In this document: in pieces, positions 1 through 32,100 of the stretch | Layout of the letters: each line of letters starts with the position of its first letter | Numbering within the stretch: the first letter of the stretch is position 1 | Assembly: GCF_042242105.1 (NCBI RefSeq) | Contig: NC_092033.1 | Coordinates: 7,452,408-7,516,407 of the forward strand | Source: Pempheris klunzingeri | Lineage: Eukaryota > Chordata > Actinopteri > Acropomatiformes > Pempheridae | Direction: 5' to 3' | Length of the DNA: 64,000 nucleotides | The notes under the pieces: generated by a model | Seen by the model: the letters and a program-made list of their open reading frames with translations, nothing else | Database searches by the model: none | Told to the model about the DNA's origin: nothing | Made by a program: the position numbers and the translations under genes

Positions 1-842
1 GTGGTTTGGGGGAGAGAGGGAGGCGGAGGCAGTCCGGTCTGACGAGTGGATGCTGCTCCTGGAGAAGTCGAGGTTTCGAGGGGAGGGATGGGTGAGGTTC
101 GGGTAAGACGGGGTGGAGATGTTTTAGAAGTTAAAGGTGAGAGCGATGTGGAAATGGATGGTGTTGGAACAGGAGAGGGAAGCTTGTGTGAGACAGTTTG
201 AGGTAGAGAAGAAGAAGGCAAATGTTTTGGAGGTAAAGTTGTGTTGGAGGGAGGAAACAGGTTAGCAGTGTGAAGAGGACGCTTCACAGAAGACGCAGGA
301 TTTAGAGGTGGTGCTATAGTTTTTAAGGATAATGTCAGATGTTTGCAGGGGTGAGGAAACAACTTGGAGATATTAGGGCAAGGTTTTTGAAGAGGAAGGT
401 GAGATACAGGGTGAAAATGGATTGGATCAATAATCAGAGAGGCTTTTCGGCCAAACTGAGGGAGTTTTGCAGCAGCAGCAGAGGGTGAGGACATGAGGAG
501 CTCTGTGTGAGATGTTTGGTAGAAAAGTGACACTGACATTTTAGAGGTAGCTGACAGCGGTTTAGTGGGATACAGAGGTGTAATAGAATCTTTTGACGAA
601 GACGTCGGGCTGAAGGCGGAGGTGGGTGATTTTGGGATTGCAGGAGCGTTGGAAGTGGTCGTGTTAGCAACAGGAGGGGTCACGGCTTTTGGTGCTGCCT
701 GAACCGATAATGAAAGAACAGGCCACACAGAGATGGTGAGAGCAGCAGGGAGGACAGAGACGGACAGAGAGGGAAACATTGATGGGGCGAGTGAGAGAAG
801 CAGCAGCAAACATCTTCTGCTCTTCTCTGTGACTGACAGCAT
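1..842 (-). CDS. 5' coding exon of an unrecognised secreted/membrane Ser/Thr/Pro-rich protein (partial)
   Basis: Read on the minus strand from ATG 842-840, the frame stays open for 280 codons to the window edge with no stop. That is unlikely by chance and is consistent with one coding exon continuing to the left. Ten bases upstream is a good acceptor (pyrimidine tract then CACAG, exon from about 850), so a 5' UTR exon probably lies further upstream. Residues 11-50 are hydrophobic and end in SVQAAPKA, like a signal peptide; Met22 is an alternative start giving a more classical one. The rest is rich in Ser, Thr and Pro, with N-glycosylation sequons NTT (Asn60), NIS and a second NTT. This fits a mucin-like ectodomain or a stalk. 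I do not recognise the family. In human the gene beyond WASL is a hyaluronidase, which this does not resemble. Confidence 0.6.
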   Translation of the reverse strand, partial: MLSVTEKSRRCLLLLLSLAPSMFPSLSVSVLPAALTISVWPVLSLSVQAAPKAVTPPVANTTTSNAPAIPKSPTSAFSPTSSSKDSITPLYPTKPLSATSKMSVSLFYQTSHTELLMSSPSAAAAKLPQFGRKASLIIDPIHFHPVSHLPLQKPCPNISKLFPHPCKHLTLSLKTIAPPLNPASSVKRPLHTANLFPPSNTTLPPKHLPSSSLPQTVSHKLPSPVPTPSISTSLSPLTSKTSPPRLTRTSPIPPLETSTSPGAASTRQTGLPPPPSLPQT

Positions 843-850
843 ATTTTCTC

Positions 851-2266
851 CTGTGTGAAGGAAAGGAACAAAAATCAAATCAAATAAAAACAAAAACAAA
901 TAGAACCAATCAGACTCCATATTACAGTTCAATAATACACACATACTGGCAGCCAAAGTTGCAAGACAATGTTTAAGATATCCTGTTGAATATATTTAGT
1001 GTATGCAAAGAACCTAGAACAAGCTAATGTCACAAACTTTAATAATGACAGTCTGATGTTTTTACCCTTCAGATTATTGCTTCTTTTACACATTTAAATT
1101 AAATGCACAACACAACATCACCTCTGACCTGAAAGCTCTCCTAATTCAAGATGAGCCAACCTTTACTATCCCAAACTGCTACTCAAAACTAACTTACAGA
1201 CTATATACATAAAAAGACACAATACCTGGTCATGCCTTCAGAGGAACGGTGTCACCATAAGCTGTGTTGAGCTGAGTGCAGAGAGTGAGCACATCCTTAC
1301 AAACTGACACTGTCTGAAATAGGTAGGGGAGGAGAGGCACGGTGGGCAGAGCTGTGTACAAGGATGCTCTCCTTTGTTTGTCTCAGCAAAACATCTTGTT
1401 TTAATCGCCCAGTGCCAAGTTTGGAACAGCGGAGGACGGCACACCTGGGTGTGAGGTTATGGAGTGTGCACTGTCCTCACAGTGAAGCACTATGAGAAGG
1501 ACATCGTCATGGAGCTTAGACTGTTATTGTCCTGGTGCTGACACTGGTGCTTGACACCTGGGATGGGGTAAACAAATAATTACACCAACAGAGGCCATGG
1601 AAGCAAACAGGATTTTTTCAAAACTACATGCACAACCAGCCAAAACCTTTACATTCTTGCCTTAGAGTTAGAAGACAGAAAGGTCTGACACTTAGATGGC
1701 AAGATGGAGCTGTATACTGATGGCATTAATACAAAAACAGACGGAAAAAAAAAAACTAAAATACGTCTATTTACTTTTAACCTTCATGTTACAAGTAATC
1801 ATATACTGCCAGACACCCTCTATGTATATGTATGTGTTTACATGTCTGCACAGGGATAAGTAACACCAAATGGTGGTGGTTGGTTCACAAGTTAGTGGCA
1901 CAGTGTGAAGAGTGGGATGGTGAACTTTGACCCTACTAGTTGTTTTCAGGTGGTGACGTGTGCACCCGTGTGTGTCTCTGTTAGAATAATACTACAAGTG
2001 AACTTCAGTAAAGAAAACAAGATTATGTCTCAGTGAAGAAAAAACTTGTTTTTGTCTCATGGCTACAGTATGGGAAGAACAAATGGGTTCAGTGTTAGTG
2101 ATGTATAACTTTCCCTTGATAGATTACATCCAAAGAAGATCAATAGAGTCAGAAGATGACAGTTTGCTATTCCTTACATATAGTTCAAATATGATGTTTT
2201 TTTCACAAGAGTCTTTAAGTAAAACAGCACCAAAATAAAAGACCTGCATTACACTATATGCCAGAT
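851..2266. other. Upstream flank of the left-edge gene, no coding exon seen
   Basis: Probable intron and/or 5' flank of the minus-strand gene at the left edge. I see no convincing exon, RNA gene or recognisable transposon. Short open frames here lack splice context or family resemblance. Confidence 0.4.
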
Positions 2267-2361
2267 TTAAATTAGATTAGATTAGATTAGATTAGATTAG
2301 ATTAGATTAGATTAGATTAGATTAGATTAGATTAGATTAGATTAGATTGGATTAGATTAGA
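2267..2361. repeat. (ATTAG)n pentanucleotide microsatellite
   Basis: About 18 tandem copies of ATTAG with one A-to-G change near the right end. Arrays of this type often mark the 3' tail of a degraded fish LINE, but no element body is recognisable beside it. Confidence 0.9.
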
Positions 2362-3539
2362 GCTGGCGTGTTTGCCTTACTAACAATGGATTAAACATGC
2401 TGAGACAAAACAAAATTGTTTTATGTATCGATTCAAAATAAGATATGTATATTCTTACCCCTTCTATCTTTTTCTGTCACCCTTGGCATCAAGTTCATCT
2501 GGTTTGGATTACACACTTACAAAGCAGACACCTGAGATTTCCTTATTCCTAGGCATGCATAGCAGGTCATTGTCAGGCATTTACAAAAGCATTGTAATAC
2601 TGTAGCCTCCATTGTTAGGACAGAAAAAACAATTTGTAGAAGGGCAGTAACTGTTCACCACAACTTCGTCACCCTCATCGTTCTCCTTGTATAAATGCAG
2701 GCAGAATTATGCACAATAGTACGAGATGGATGTTGTGTTTTTGCATACATGGGAAAATGTAATTTGATAAAGTAACCACCATCCAAGCACCATCCAGTGA
2801 TATAATATTTAGTGTAATGCTGCCATCTTATGGTTTAACTGCACAGATGGTGCAAGTTTCAGAAAGTGCATTTCCGTTCTTCTCTACCTCTAAGGTTCTG
2901 GTAAATTTGGTAAACAAATTCACCCAAATGAGAACAACTGTTCTGAATACAAATATCATAAAGTGTAAAATATATGGGGTAATATAGTATAGCTGATGGT
3001 GTAATCCAGTGGTTCCCTTTTTGGCTGCGAAAAGCAGAGTATGTTTTATCCATGACTTCCTCTCTGAGGTTGCATTTATATGTCTCTAAATTGCAAGCGA
3101 CTCAACCAAAGCTTGATGTCCCCTTCTGAAGAGGTAAAACAATACAGCGTTTTCCAAAAAATAAAAAATAAAATCTGTATTTGTAACAAACTGAAGCTAT
3201 GTCTATGTGTCAGCCAGTGATGTTACAGCTAAATCTGACAATAATTACCTTTGTCTGACTTTTTTCTGAAAAATTATGACTGTATGTTTTCATTATACTG
3301 CTGATCATCCTTTGCTCTTAAGGCTTTTTCACACTTTCACAAAGCAACTGGCCTCACAACCACCTACCACATCTGCTGCCGCTACAGTCTAAGGCTGCGG
3401 TCACATCACAATGTTTTGTACAACCCTCTCTCTCGGTTTAAATGGCAGATTGCAAAAAACGATGCATAGTAGTAGCTGTGCCAGCTAGCTTTAGCTAGCT
3501 CTCTATAACTAGCTAGCGCCATATTGTACAGCTCCAGGT

Positions 3540-3595
3540 ATTAAGATAAGATAAGATGTTCCTTTATTAGTCCCACAGTGGGGAAATTTATTGGG
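3540..3595 (-). mobile_element. LINE-type 3' tail remnant, reverse orientation
   Basis: Three copies of TAAGA followed by TTCCTTTATTAGTCCCACAG and GTGGGGAAATTTA. This resembles, in reverse, the 3' end of an abundant fish non-LTR retrotransposon with a (TATCT)n tail. It abuts the reverse-transcriptase relic directly to its right, which lies in the opposite orientation. Family naming would need a repeat library. Confidence 0.5.
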
Positions 3596-3792
3596 GCACT
3601 AATATTATCAGCTCCTTCAGTTCTTACAGTGTAACAAAAGGTGTCCCTCAAGGTTCAATTTTGGGTCCTTAATTGAGTGGTGTCAAGTCCATCTTTATGC
3701 TGATGACACTATTGTGTATTGTATAGATGACTCTGCACAACTAGCCATTGAAAACCATCAATTTTCCTTTAATGCTCTACAACGGGTCATCC

Positions 3793-3992
3793 CTATGTTC
3801 CCACAGCTCTCTGTTCCCACAGCCTTATGTTCACAGATTTCTAAGTAATCCCACATTTCTAAGTAATCTAACTTAATTTAACCCTCTAACCCTAACACAC
3901 ACATACAGACATACGTCTCGCTATTATATAGTTAGATTACTTAGAAATGTGGGAACATAGGGCTGTGGGAACATAGAGCTGTGGGAACATAG
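3793..3992. mobile_element. Palindromic MITE-like insertion inside the LINE relic
   Basis: The 200-bp segment starts CTATGTTCCCACAGCT and ends with its inverse, AGCTGTGGGAACATAG. Imperfect inverted arms of about 70-80 bp also share the block CATTTCTAAGTAATCTAAC. Within each arm the unit TATGTTCCCACAGC recurs two to three times. A short unique centre, with CCCTAACACACACATACAG, separates the arms. There is no coding capacity, so it would be a non-autonomous foldback element. Target-site duplication is not obvious. Confidence 0.7.
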
Positions 3993-4165
3993 ACACGCTC
4001 CCCTCTACAAGATGCTCTTATTCATCTTAAACTAGCACTTAATGCAAATAAAACAAAATTCATGCTGTTTACTAGAGCCATAGATATTGAGTATGATAGA
4101 ATGTGTACATCCACTACGAATGGAGCTAGCATTGAGAGAGTTATTGAATATCAATATCTTGGCAT

Positions 4166-4406
4166 TTTGCACTACTTTTTTGCACTGCAATTCTGCACTA
4201 CACCTACCTCTATTGAACATACCGTTGTTAAAGAGTTATATATTGTTTATATTGTTTATACTGTCCTGTATTCTTTTCCTTCTGTTGCAGTTTATTTCTA
4301 CTTTTCTCCTCACTGTACAGAGAGTCAAGCTTCACCAAGTCAAATTCCTTGTTTGCCTGTTCAAACTTGGCCAAAAAAGTTGATTTGATTTGATTTTTTG
4401 ATTTGA
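4166..4406 (+). mobile_element. Retroposed insertion with 7-bp target duplication, tail (TTGAT)n
   Basis: The segment is flanked by identical TTGGCAT copies at 4159-4165 and 4407-4413, and it splits the host LINE between its YLGI and WLDEKLT codons. The right end is an imperfect TTGAT-repeat tail, as in 3' ends of fish LINEs or SINEs mobilised by them. The body has no recognisable coding sequence, so it is a 5'-truncated LINE end or a SINE. Confidence 0.65.
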
Positions 4407-4520
4407 TTGGCATCTGGCTTGATGAGAAACTTACATGTAATTACCTTCATAGACAATCTTGTCAGAAAACTGTATCAAAAATTTTTACTTTTACAGAAAA
4501 TGAACCATCCACAGTATGAC

Positions 4521-7500
4521 TGATAGAAAGAAGATGGTTTAGGCCATTTTCCCATAAATTATGGATTTGGGGGGTGTAATTTACAGAAGTTTTTCTCCTT
4601 CCTCTGTTGAACCAATAGATATGGTCTGTCACTCTGCCCTCAGATTTATTACTAGTCACAGCCACAGCATATGATAAGGCAACATGATAAGGTGGGTTGG
4701 TTTTGGCAGGGATGTTTGATAAACATTGTTATTTGCTTAACTATATAGCCCTTGTTGGGAAGCAACTACCATACATCTGAATAATATTGGATTGGAACTT
4801 TGGACCCAACTTGATCAAATTACTTATTTATACTTAAGGTACAATCAATACTCTAACTTACACACGATTTAAAACTATGATCACAGACCTCCTTTATTAA
4901 ATTTGTAACAGATTTTTCTTTAATCTCATCTGTTTTGAGTTATTTTTATTTTGACCCTGGCTGTAAGTCAACATTATTAGAAAAGAAGGTAATGCCAGTG
5001 GTTCTTTGAGTTTGAAAAAAGGTTTGAAATGAAAAATGAAAAGATTTGTGCATGTAAGTGAACCTGTGTAATCATCTAATTCCTAATCACGAAGCAAAAT
5101 GCCACCATTAGCACACTGCAATACTTGCCTCTTTGAATATATTCCTGTTAAGGTGACCCCATCGTGATACTTCCAAAAATCCACATTGTAGAACAAGCTG
5201 AGGAGATGTGGAAAGGCCAACTTTATTAAATATTCATACACTGGCCTGTAGGGGATGTCTTCCTCCAGAATTCAAAATATAATATTCATGTTGTCCTCTT
5301 CCTTCCTTCTCTCATAACCTCAATGTTCCTTTGTTGTGGAAAGTGGGTCGCATGTTTCACAAGAGTAGCCCCAGAAGGTGTCTCTGCACTGGTGCGAGTA
5401 ACCCCCAAAACACATACAGCATTAACACGCAGATAATGCAGAGTTTCCCACTGCTAAAAAAAAGATTTCCCTGCTCATGATCACATATTCTTGTTAGCAT
5501 TCATCAGAAATGTCAGTTAGGTATCTTACACAATCAACAGTATCTGTTCCCAGTTCAGTTCTCCTGCTATTGTGTGAGTGAGTGCATACCAGGCAGTATT
5601 AGCTGTCAGTATCATTGGATGCCTGTGAATAGAGCATCTGTATCCTCAATACGTCAGTGGATGAACTCTTTATTTCCTCACTTATGTAATTGCTTACTTA
5701 AGTTATGACAGCCTTTAAGGAATTTGTTTTTTATGCACTGGAAACCAGAAAATCAGGACACAAAAAAAAGGAACTGAGGCCATCTGAGTTCCCTTTTATT
5801 TGCAGTAAAGTGAGACTATGGGTGTTATTAGCATTACGGATTTAGTCATCATCGTAGTTGACCAGCTCATGCCACTAATGCCACTTTGTAGATCTGCTTT
5901 TTTCTCTCTCACACACCCTTCTTTCTCTCATTCACTGCCCCAAAATGCCACTTTTTTCCTGTTCCTGCTTGAGGAACATAAGTGTTCTTGTAGATACTTA
6001 TTCAGGATGAGTCATCTGTAACGCTTCCATAACTTGCTGAACCACAGCTAGGTGGAGTAGCGCAGAGTTTCCTGAGGTGTTTCTCTGCCTGCCGGTCAGG
6101 TTTTTCAAGTTTGACAAGACTCTGATGAGGAGCAGGGAATTACGTTGAACCAGGTGGGAGTGCATGGAAGTAAATGTAAAAGAGAATGTACAGGACAGGT
6201 TAGGTTTATGCTCAAATTGAGTTTTTTAAGAAACAGTGAAAGATTGATCAGTGAGAGTTTAAAGGCACTATTTTAACTAAATGTCCTCATAATTTTCTCA
6301 TAAATATGAGTGAGTTCAGCAATCCACCCTTTACTGAAAACCATAATCTCATTATCAACTTGCCAAAGCTTTTGATATCAGAATACTTAATGATAAACCA
6401 AATTAATGCATCCCTTAAAATGTGTGTTGGTTTGTTGTAATGAAGTAAGGATTAATTGTAGTTTTTAGCTTCCACAATACAAATAGAGAGTTAAAATGAC
6501 ACCAAGTGAGTAAGATGCAGCTTTTGTTTTTTAACATGTGTATCCATATTTATCCTAACTGTGCAAAAATGAAGAAATAACCAAGCATGGATTGTCTTCC
6601 CTTCATGAAAAGCTGCATTTGGTTAATGTGCAGTGTCATTCACAACAGGTGTTACTTGTGACATTTGAGGCTGACATCTCTATAAGCGCCACAGGAACTT
6701 TCCCTCGCCCCATACTGGCCTGACAAGAGGGGTTAAATAGCCTGAGACACACTCCTGCACGCATGCATGATACAAACACTCACACGTGACGGCATGCACA
6801 TTTGTTCATGTTTACATGCAAACAGATAGATGCAGATTTATGGACGCACACACACTGTAATCTCTGCAGTCAGGACCCAGATGAAACAATAAAGGCCTTT
6901 GTTATGATCAAAACTAAGGATTGCATAATGATTGAAGGAGACAGACCAAAAAAGAGCCCAAAAGAAACCTCTCTATTACAAGTTGACTGACAGCTTGGCT
7001 AAAATTTTAATGAAATTTGTGCTTGAATAATTTAACACAAGGTGACATTTCACACCAGTCTGATGCACTGTGTTTACTTTATGTGGCAGCTGACAGCATC
7101 TACAGTAATATACATGTATGCAATGATTGGATGTGGACTAATAATAGTAATATCTGAGTATGAGTTGTACATGGAATATGAACATGCCATGAGTTTGTTT
7201 ACATACTGAGGCAAACTATGAATACATCAGAGTCAAACGGCTTGAAATTTGGGTCATGAAGATTATGGTAGAGCTTATGTCAAGTCAAGCTCTGCATGAA
7301 TCTGCACAAATTAGAATCCCTTCACTCATCAACTACATAAAAATGATGACAAGGAATGTGACACTTAGCAAGTTAAGAGACAGACCTACTTTATATGTAA
7401 GACCATGCAACAATTTGTTTCTAAGTAAGTAAAATGCTTATACAAGCTGCGCACATGTGGGAGAATAGGAGAATCACTTCTGGACTGTATTTATCACAAG

Positions 7501-8245
7501 GGAAAGTGTCTTCTTTGTATTACCTCTCAAAGACTGTAATCCTGCAAACAACACCCACTTATGAGCCTGACTGAGCATGCTGCAGAATATTACAAACACC
7601 CTAAGGTGCATTAGTGAAATGTGCATGAGCCATGCATGCTGCCCTTGTTCAAATATGCGTGTCTAAGTGTTGAGTATTTCTTATGAGGGGTAAAAGGTCT
7701 GATGTGAAAAAGATTTGGTTTGTAATACATAATCAATAAAATCTGTGTTTCATTTGGTGGTTTCAGTGACAGATATTATGGAAAAGTACACTGAAATGTA
7801 CACTTTGAAGCATATGTTAGACATGGCCGTCTTATCCCCAAGGCTAAGTATAGTAACTGGAGCAGTGTTAATTCTAATTCACTTTATTTATGGGCTATTT
7901 ATGGTTTACAGGAAGAGACCTGTGCATCCTCCCAGAGTTGTCTTAGTTCAGGGCAGCAAATCATGTCATGCTTTAGGGATTGTTAATCATTTTGGAAATC
8001 TCTGGAGCTGAATCATGAGCCTGACCTCTCTGACTTCAAGAATAGAATAGCACGTTATGATCAATTTAGGGAAATTATAATTTCCATGGCTCTTTTGTGG
8101 ACTTCTTAAAGTGTGGTTTTATCTTTGAATTAATTCTCACTCCAGTAATTTCTCTCACAAGGAGAATTGTATGCCATTATCTTTGCAACTTGCTCCTCAC
8201 TTCTTATCTCCTCCCTTTCTGCACTCGCACACATTCCTGTCATAA
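4521..8245. other. Intergenic sequence, nothing coding recognised
   Basis: AT-rich sequence between the LINE cluster and the wasl promoter. The longest open frames (88 codons or fewer) have no splice context, no upstream promoter signature and no family resemblance. I see no RNA gene. Confidence 0.5.
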
Positions 8246-8788
8246 AAGCCACGGGCGGACTGGACCAAACCATCTCCGTGGTGAGCGCGCTGACAATACT
8301 GATTTTATTAAGCAGAACTATCTCACCGGACTTTCTCCAGAATATACCTGCACATTAAAATAACTGTTATATAAACGCCTCGCCGTTTGCTGTGCCGAAA
8401 TCTCCTCTCAGTGATTATGTGGGACACAGTTGGGAGACGAGTGCACCCCATTCCCAGATAGTGGGCTCGTCCTGACTCTGCCATGTTGGATGGAGCTGGC
8501 TCCGGGCTCTCTGACGACCGGACTTCCCAGGAAAGTTTTCACCGTTTTCCGTCTTCGCCCCGCCGCTGCAGTTTTGACCTCATTTTAAAGAGGAGCGGGA
8601 GGTCGCGTTGCTCTCCCAAACGGCTTACATTTTGTGGCTCCCTACTCTTGAAGACCCCCGGGATAAGCCGAGCCGGTGTGAGGGGGTCGGAGGAAGGCCA
8701 CGGATGACCGAGGGATTGTTTATGTATCTTTTTGGATCTCATTTAACGAGTTACAGTCGGTGCATACTTTATAAACCAGTCACCAATA
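8246..8788 (+). promoter_or_regulatory. wasl: CpG-rich promoter and 5' UTR of wasl
   Basis: CpG frequency rises sharply from about 8250 and stays high to about 9200, against CpG-poor flanks. This is the pattern of a CpG-island promoter spanning the first exon of a broadly expressed gene. No TATA box is evident close to the start codon. The transcription start cannot be placed from sequence alone; a 5' UTR of a few hundred bases ending at 8788 is likely. Confidence 0.5.
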
Positions 8789-29132
<20,344 letters not shown>

Positions 29133-32100
29133 CGCTATTTTCTTTGTTTCTTTTTTTTTTCTCCCCTGCCCCTGGATGATTCTGACACTAAAATCGTTCT
29201 CGTCTTTCTAAAAAGAAATCTTTAATTTCAAAAATATAAATGTAAATGTTCTATCAAGTTGCTGTATATTTTTGTTGCCTTTATGCTTTTTTTATTAATC
29301 TGTGCAATACCTCATTTAATCTGTAAATGTTTGTCATTCTCATATCTTAGGTTGTTGTTTCCGTACCTTCTTCATGTCCGTCTCCATGTCCGTCTCTTGA
29401 TGGCAATATCTCACGTGTCTTGTTTTAACTATCTTCTGCTTTTTCCATCTCTGTGCGTCTCTTTCTCCTCCTCCCACGCCCCCGACTCTTTGATGTTTAT
29501 CACCTCCATCTGTCACTCAGCCATCCTTCATGTCTGCTGCCTCCCATCATCCCATCACACATGTTCCCTCCCTGTCACTCTCCCGTGTTCCCAGTCGCCA
29601 GATTAACATGTGCAATTTCACATCAAGCTGTCTCTTGAATCTTAGAGTTGAATGTTTTTTTGATCAGTGATGGAATGGAGGGCTTAGGAAATAAGTTGCC
29701 ACAAATCCTTCATCAGTTGTGTCATCATTGTTCGTCAGGAGGAAAAAAAAAAAAACTATTTTCATACCCTATTGCTCTCTAGTTTATTTTTACTTATTCA
29801 AATGATCCTAGTTTAGCACTCATATTTTCTTAAAACAAAGAAGAAAAAAAAGGAAAATGCTCTTTTTGGAATATTTAGCTTCAGTTGCTGTCGACTGTAA
29901 ATTTGCTCCAGAGTTTGAGTCTTGTTATATTTTTGCACAGATTGAAAGAGGAGACTCGCTGCATGAATACAGGACATTTTCAGGTCTGTATCGTTATTGA
30001 ACATACTACGCTTTAAGTAATGATGCACATGGACGTTAAGCAGTTTTAACCATTAACCCACCACACTACACACAGTTCACACATGGAGGTAGTCCACAGC
30101 TGGCTATCTGTTGTGAATTTTCGTTCTTTTTATGTCACACTACCGATTCAGTTGAAAGTTTTCTTTTCTTTTTTTTTTTTAAATCTTTTTCTTTTTTTTA
30201 CTGTAGCAAGCAGAGTATTAATGAATGTCTGTTTGTTGGAATCAGGTCATTCATCATGTACAGCTTGAGGAATAAAGACATTTTAGTTTTACACACCTCA
30301 TGCTTATAATGGGTCCATATGCTAAGTTACTACACAGACACAGCGGGGTTAAAGTGGTGTTCTTCCTGGTGTAGACACTAAGTGCTGACTCAGTGTGAGG
30401 AGAAACACTACATTCATGGCATTATTCAAACAAGTATCAACATTTTCATGACTAACTAGCAAATCATGAAGTGTAATATAGGAATAGCTTACTAAGAAGA
30501 ACACTACAGCTGGTCAGTTATTCCCTACAAAGACCAAGTAGGAAGAATTATTGGGAATTATCAAGTTTGGATAAAATACATATCGACATCTGACTGTGTG
30601 TTTGTTTAAAGGTGGATTTGTCACAAAGGACAGTTCTTTAAATAGTTAACCATTACAGTCACCAAAAGGATTGAAACATCTCCCTTATTTTCTATAAAAG
30701 ACATCTGCATTACTTGCTCTGTTGTGGTAGACTCATCCAGGCTAACTCAAAGCAAAGCAAAAGACTCTACTTAAGCATTGCTTGCATTTATCTTCAGCCA
30801 CAAGTGACATTTATGGATAAAATCTAAAAGCTACAGTAACAGCAGTGTAAATGGAAAAATAACTCCCATAAAGCAATGCTTCTTGTTAGTTTGCTAGCAT
30901 TAGCCAGCATATGCTAAGTGGTCGTACCAGACCAGGTAAGGCTGTAGCAGCAAAACCCCTGAGTTTATTGATTTGAGCAAGAGTGCATTTTATAGTTAAC
31001 AAATTCAACTGTTCATCTGTGAGGAGAAAAATGTGTCATTTCTTTATTAAAATGTGATTGACTGGCTTTAAATCTTTGCATTGAAGTGCGCCAGAGCAGC
31101 TAACTGCAGCTAACCCCTTTTTCTTTTAAGCCTCAAAGGTAAAGCTCTGCCTTTCAAGGGTTTCTCTATTGCAGCCAAACACACTTTGATATTAAGTTAG
31201 CACCGTATTGTCCTGTTTAAATAAAGAACATTTTGGAACATTATTCCTTGACAAGCTAACTAGCTTGCCAGCACTCATTGGATAGGACATGGATGCATTA
31301 TAAGAACAGGATACTGAAGGCAAAGATGGCGTCTCTTCAGTCCAATGAGAACTGCTTGCCTGGCAAAAAAGGTTCTAGCTTACGGTTAGGTTCACGGTTA
31401 TGCAGCCCACTGAAAATGCACAGTAATGTTCACCCCATGGCTTAAAATATACAAAACAAAGAGTAATAGTGTAGCATGTTTAAAGCTGGAGGTGTCCTGT
31501 CAGCAGTTTTACAGACATCTCTCTCCAAATGTTGGTCAATGGAGAAAATGGATCGTGATAATACTGCAAGTGGCCATTGGGAAAAGATTGGGAGCAATTC
31601 TGAGTGGCGGTATCCAGTTCTTATAAATACATCCATAGGATTGATCTAATAATTTAGCATTTACTAAAAAGCTAAAAAGTAGCATGCTAATGTTACATAT
31701 TAACATGTTGTGTGTTATGGGAGAACTAATAGAAATATGTCCTCACCAGTTTGACAAATATGCAGCAAAAACATCACAATATGGTTTTTTGTTCTTTACT
31801 GGTAGCCAATTTGCCAGACTGTTGGTGTCCTCTTTAAACTCTGTCTTTCGGAGACAAATTGCCACATGTTTGATGTAAGAACTGACCTCTTTTGTCGAAT
31901 ATCAAGATACTATTTGAAGAAAAAAAACCTAGCCATGTTTTCGCTGATGTTAGCTTCTGTAGGTAACTCGGTTAAGATGTTATGGACGCCAAGCCTCAAC
32001 AGCGAGGCTACTGAACTCTTTCATTGTACACTCCAATAAAAGGTTGATATTTACATGCTTTGGTATTTGGGCTTCTTTTACCCTCACAGCCAGATATAAA

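Larger units (their letters stand above)
3596..4520 (+). mobile_element. Degraded non-LTR retrotransposon (reverse transcriptase fragment)
   Basis: Plus-strand translation in shifting frames shows reverse transcriptase landmarks: TKGVPQGSILGP at about 3637-3669, LYADDTIVYC (the YADD catalytic box) at about 3694-3723, ALNANKTKFMLFTRA at about 4037-4080 and YLGI at about 4153-4165. GIWLDEKLT resumes at about 4409. The segment between the first two boxes is deleted, and two insertions (3793-3992 and 4166-4406) split the frame. It is non-functional. The motifs suit a Rex1/CR1/L2-like clade, but I cannot assign the family with certainty. Confidence 0.75.

Noticed and set aside
7745-8011. 88-codon plus-strand frame with a hydrophobic segment
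   Set aside because: No family resemblance, a poor start context and composition like the AT-rich surroundings; a chance frame is the simplest reading.
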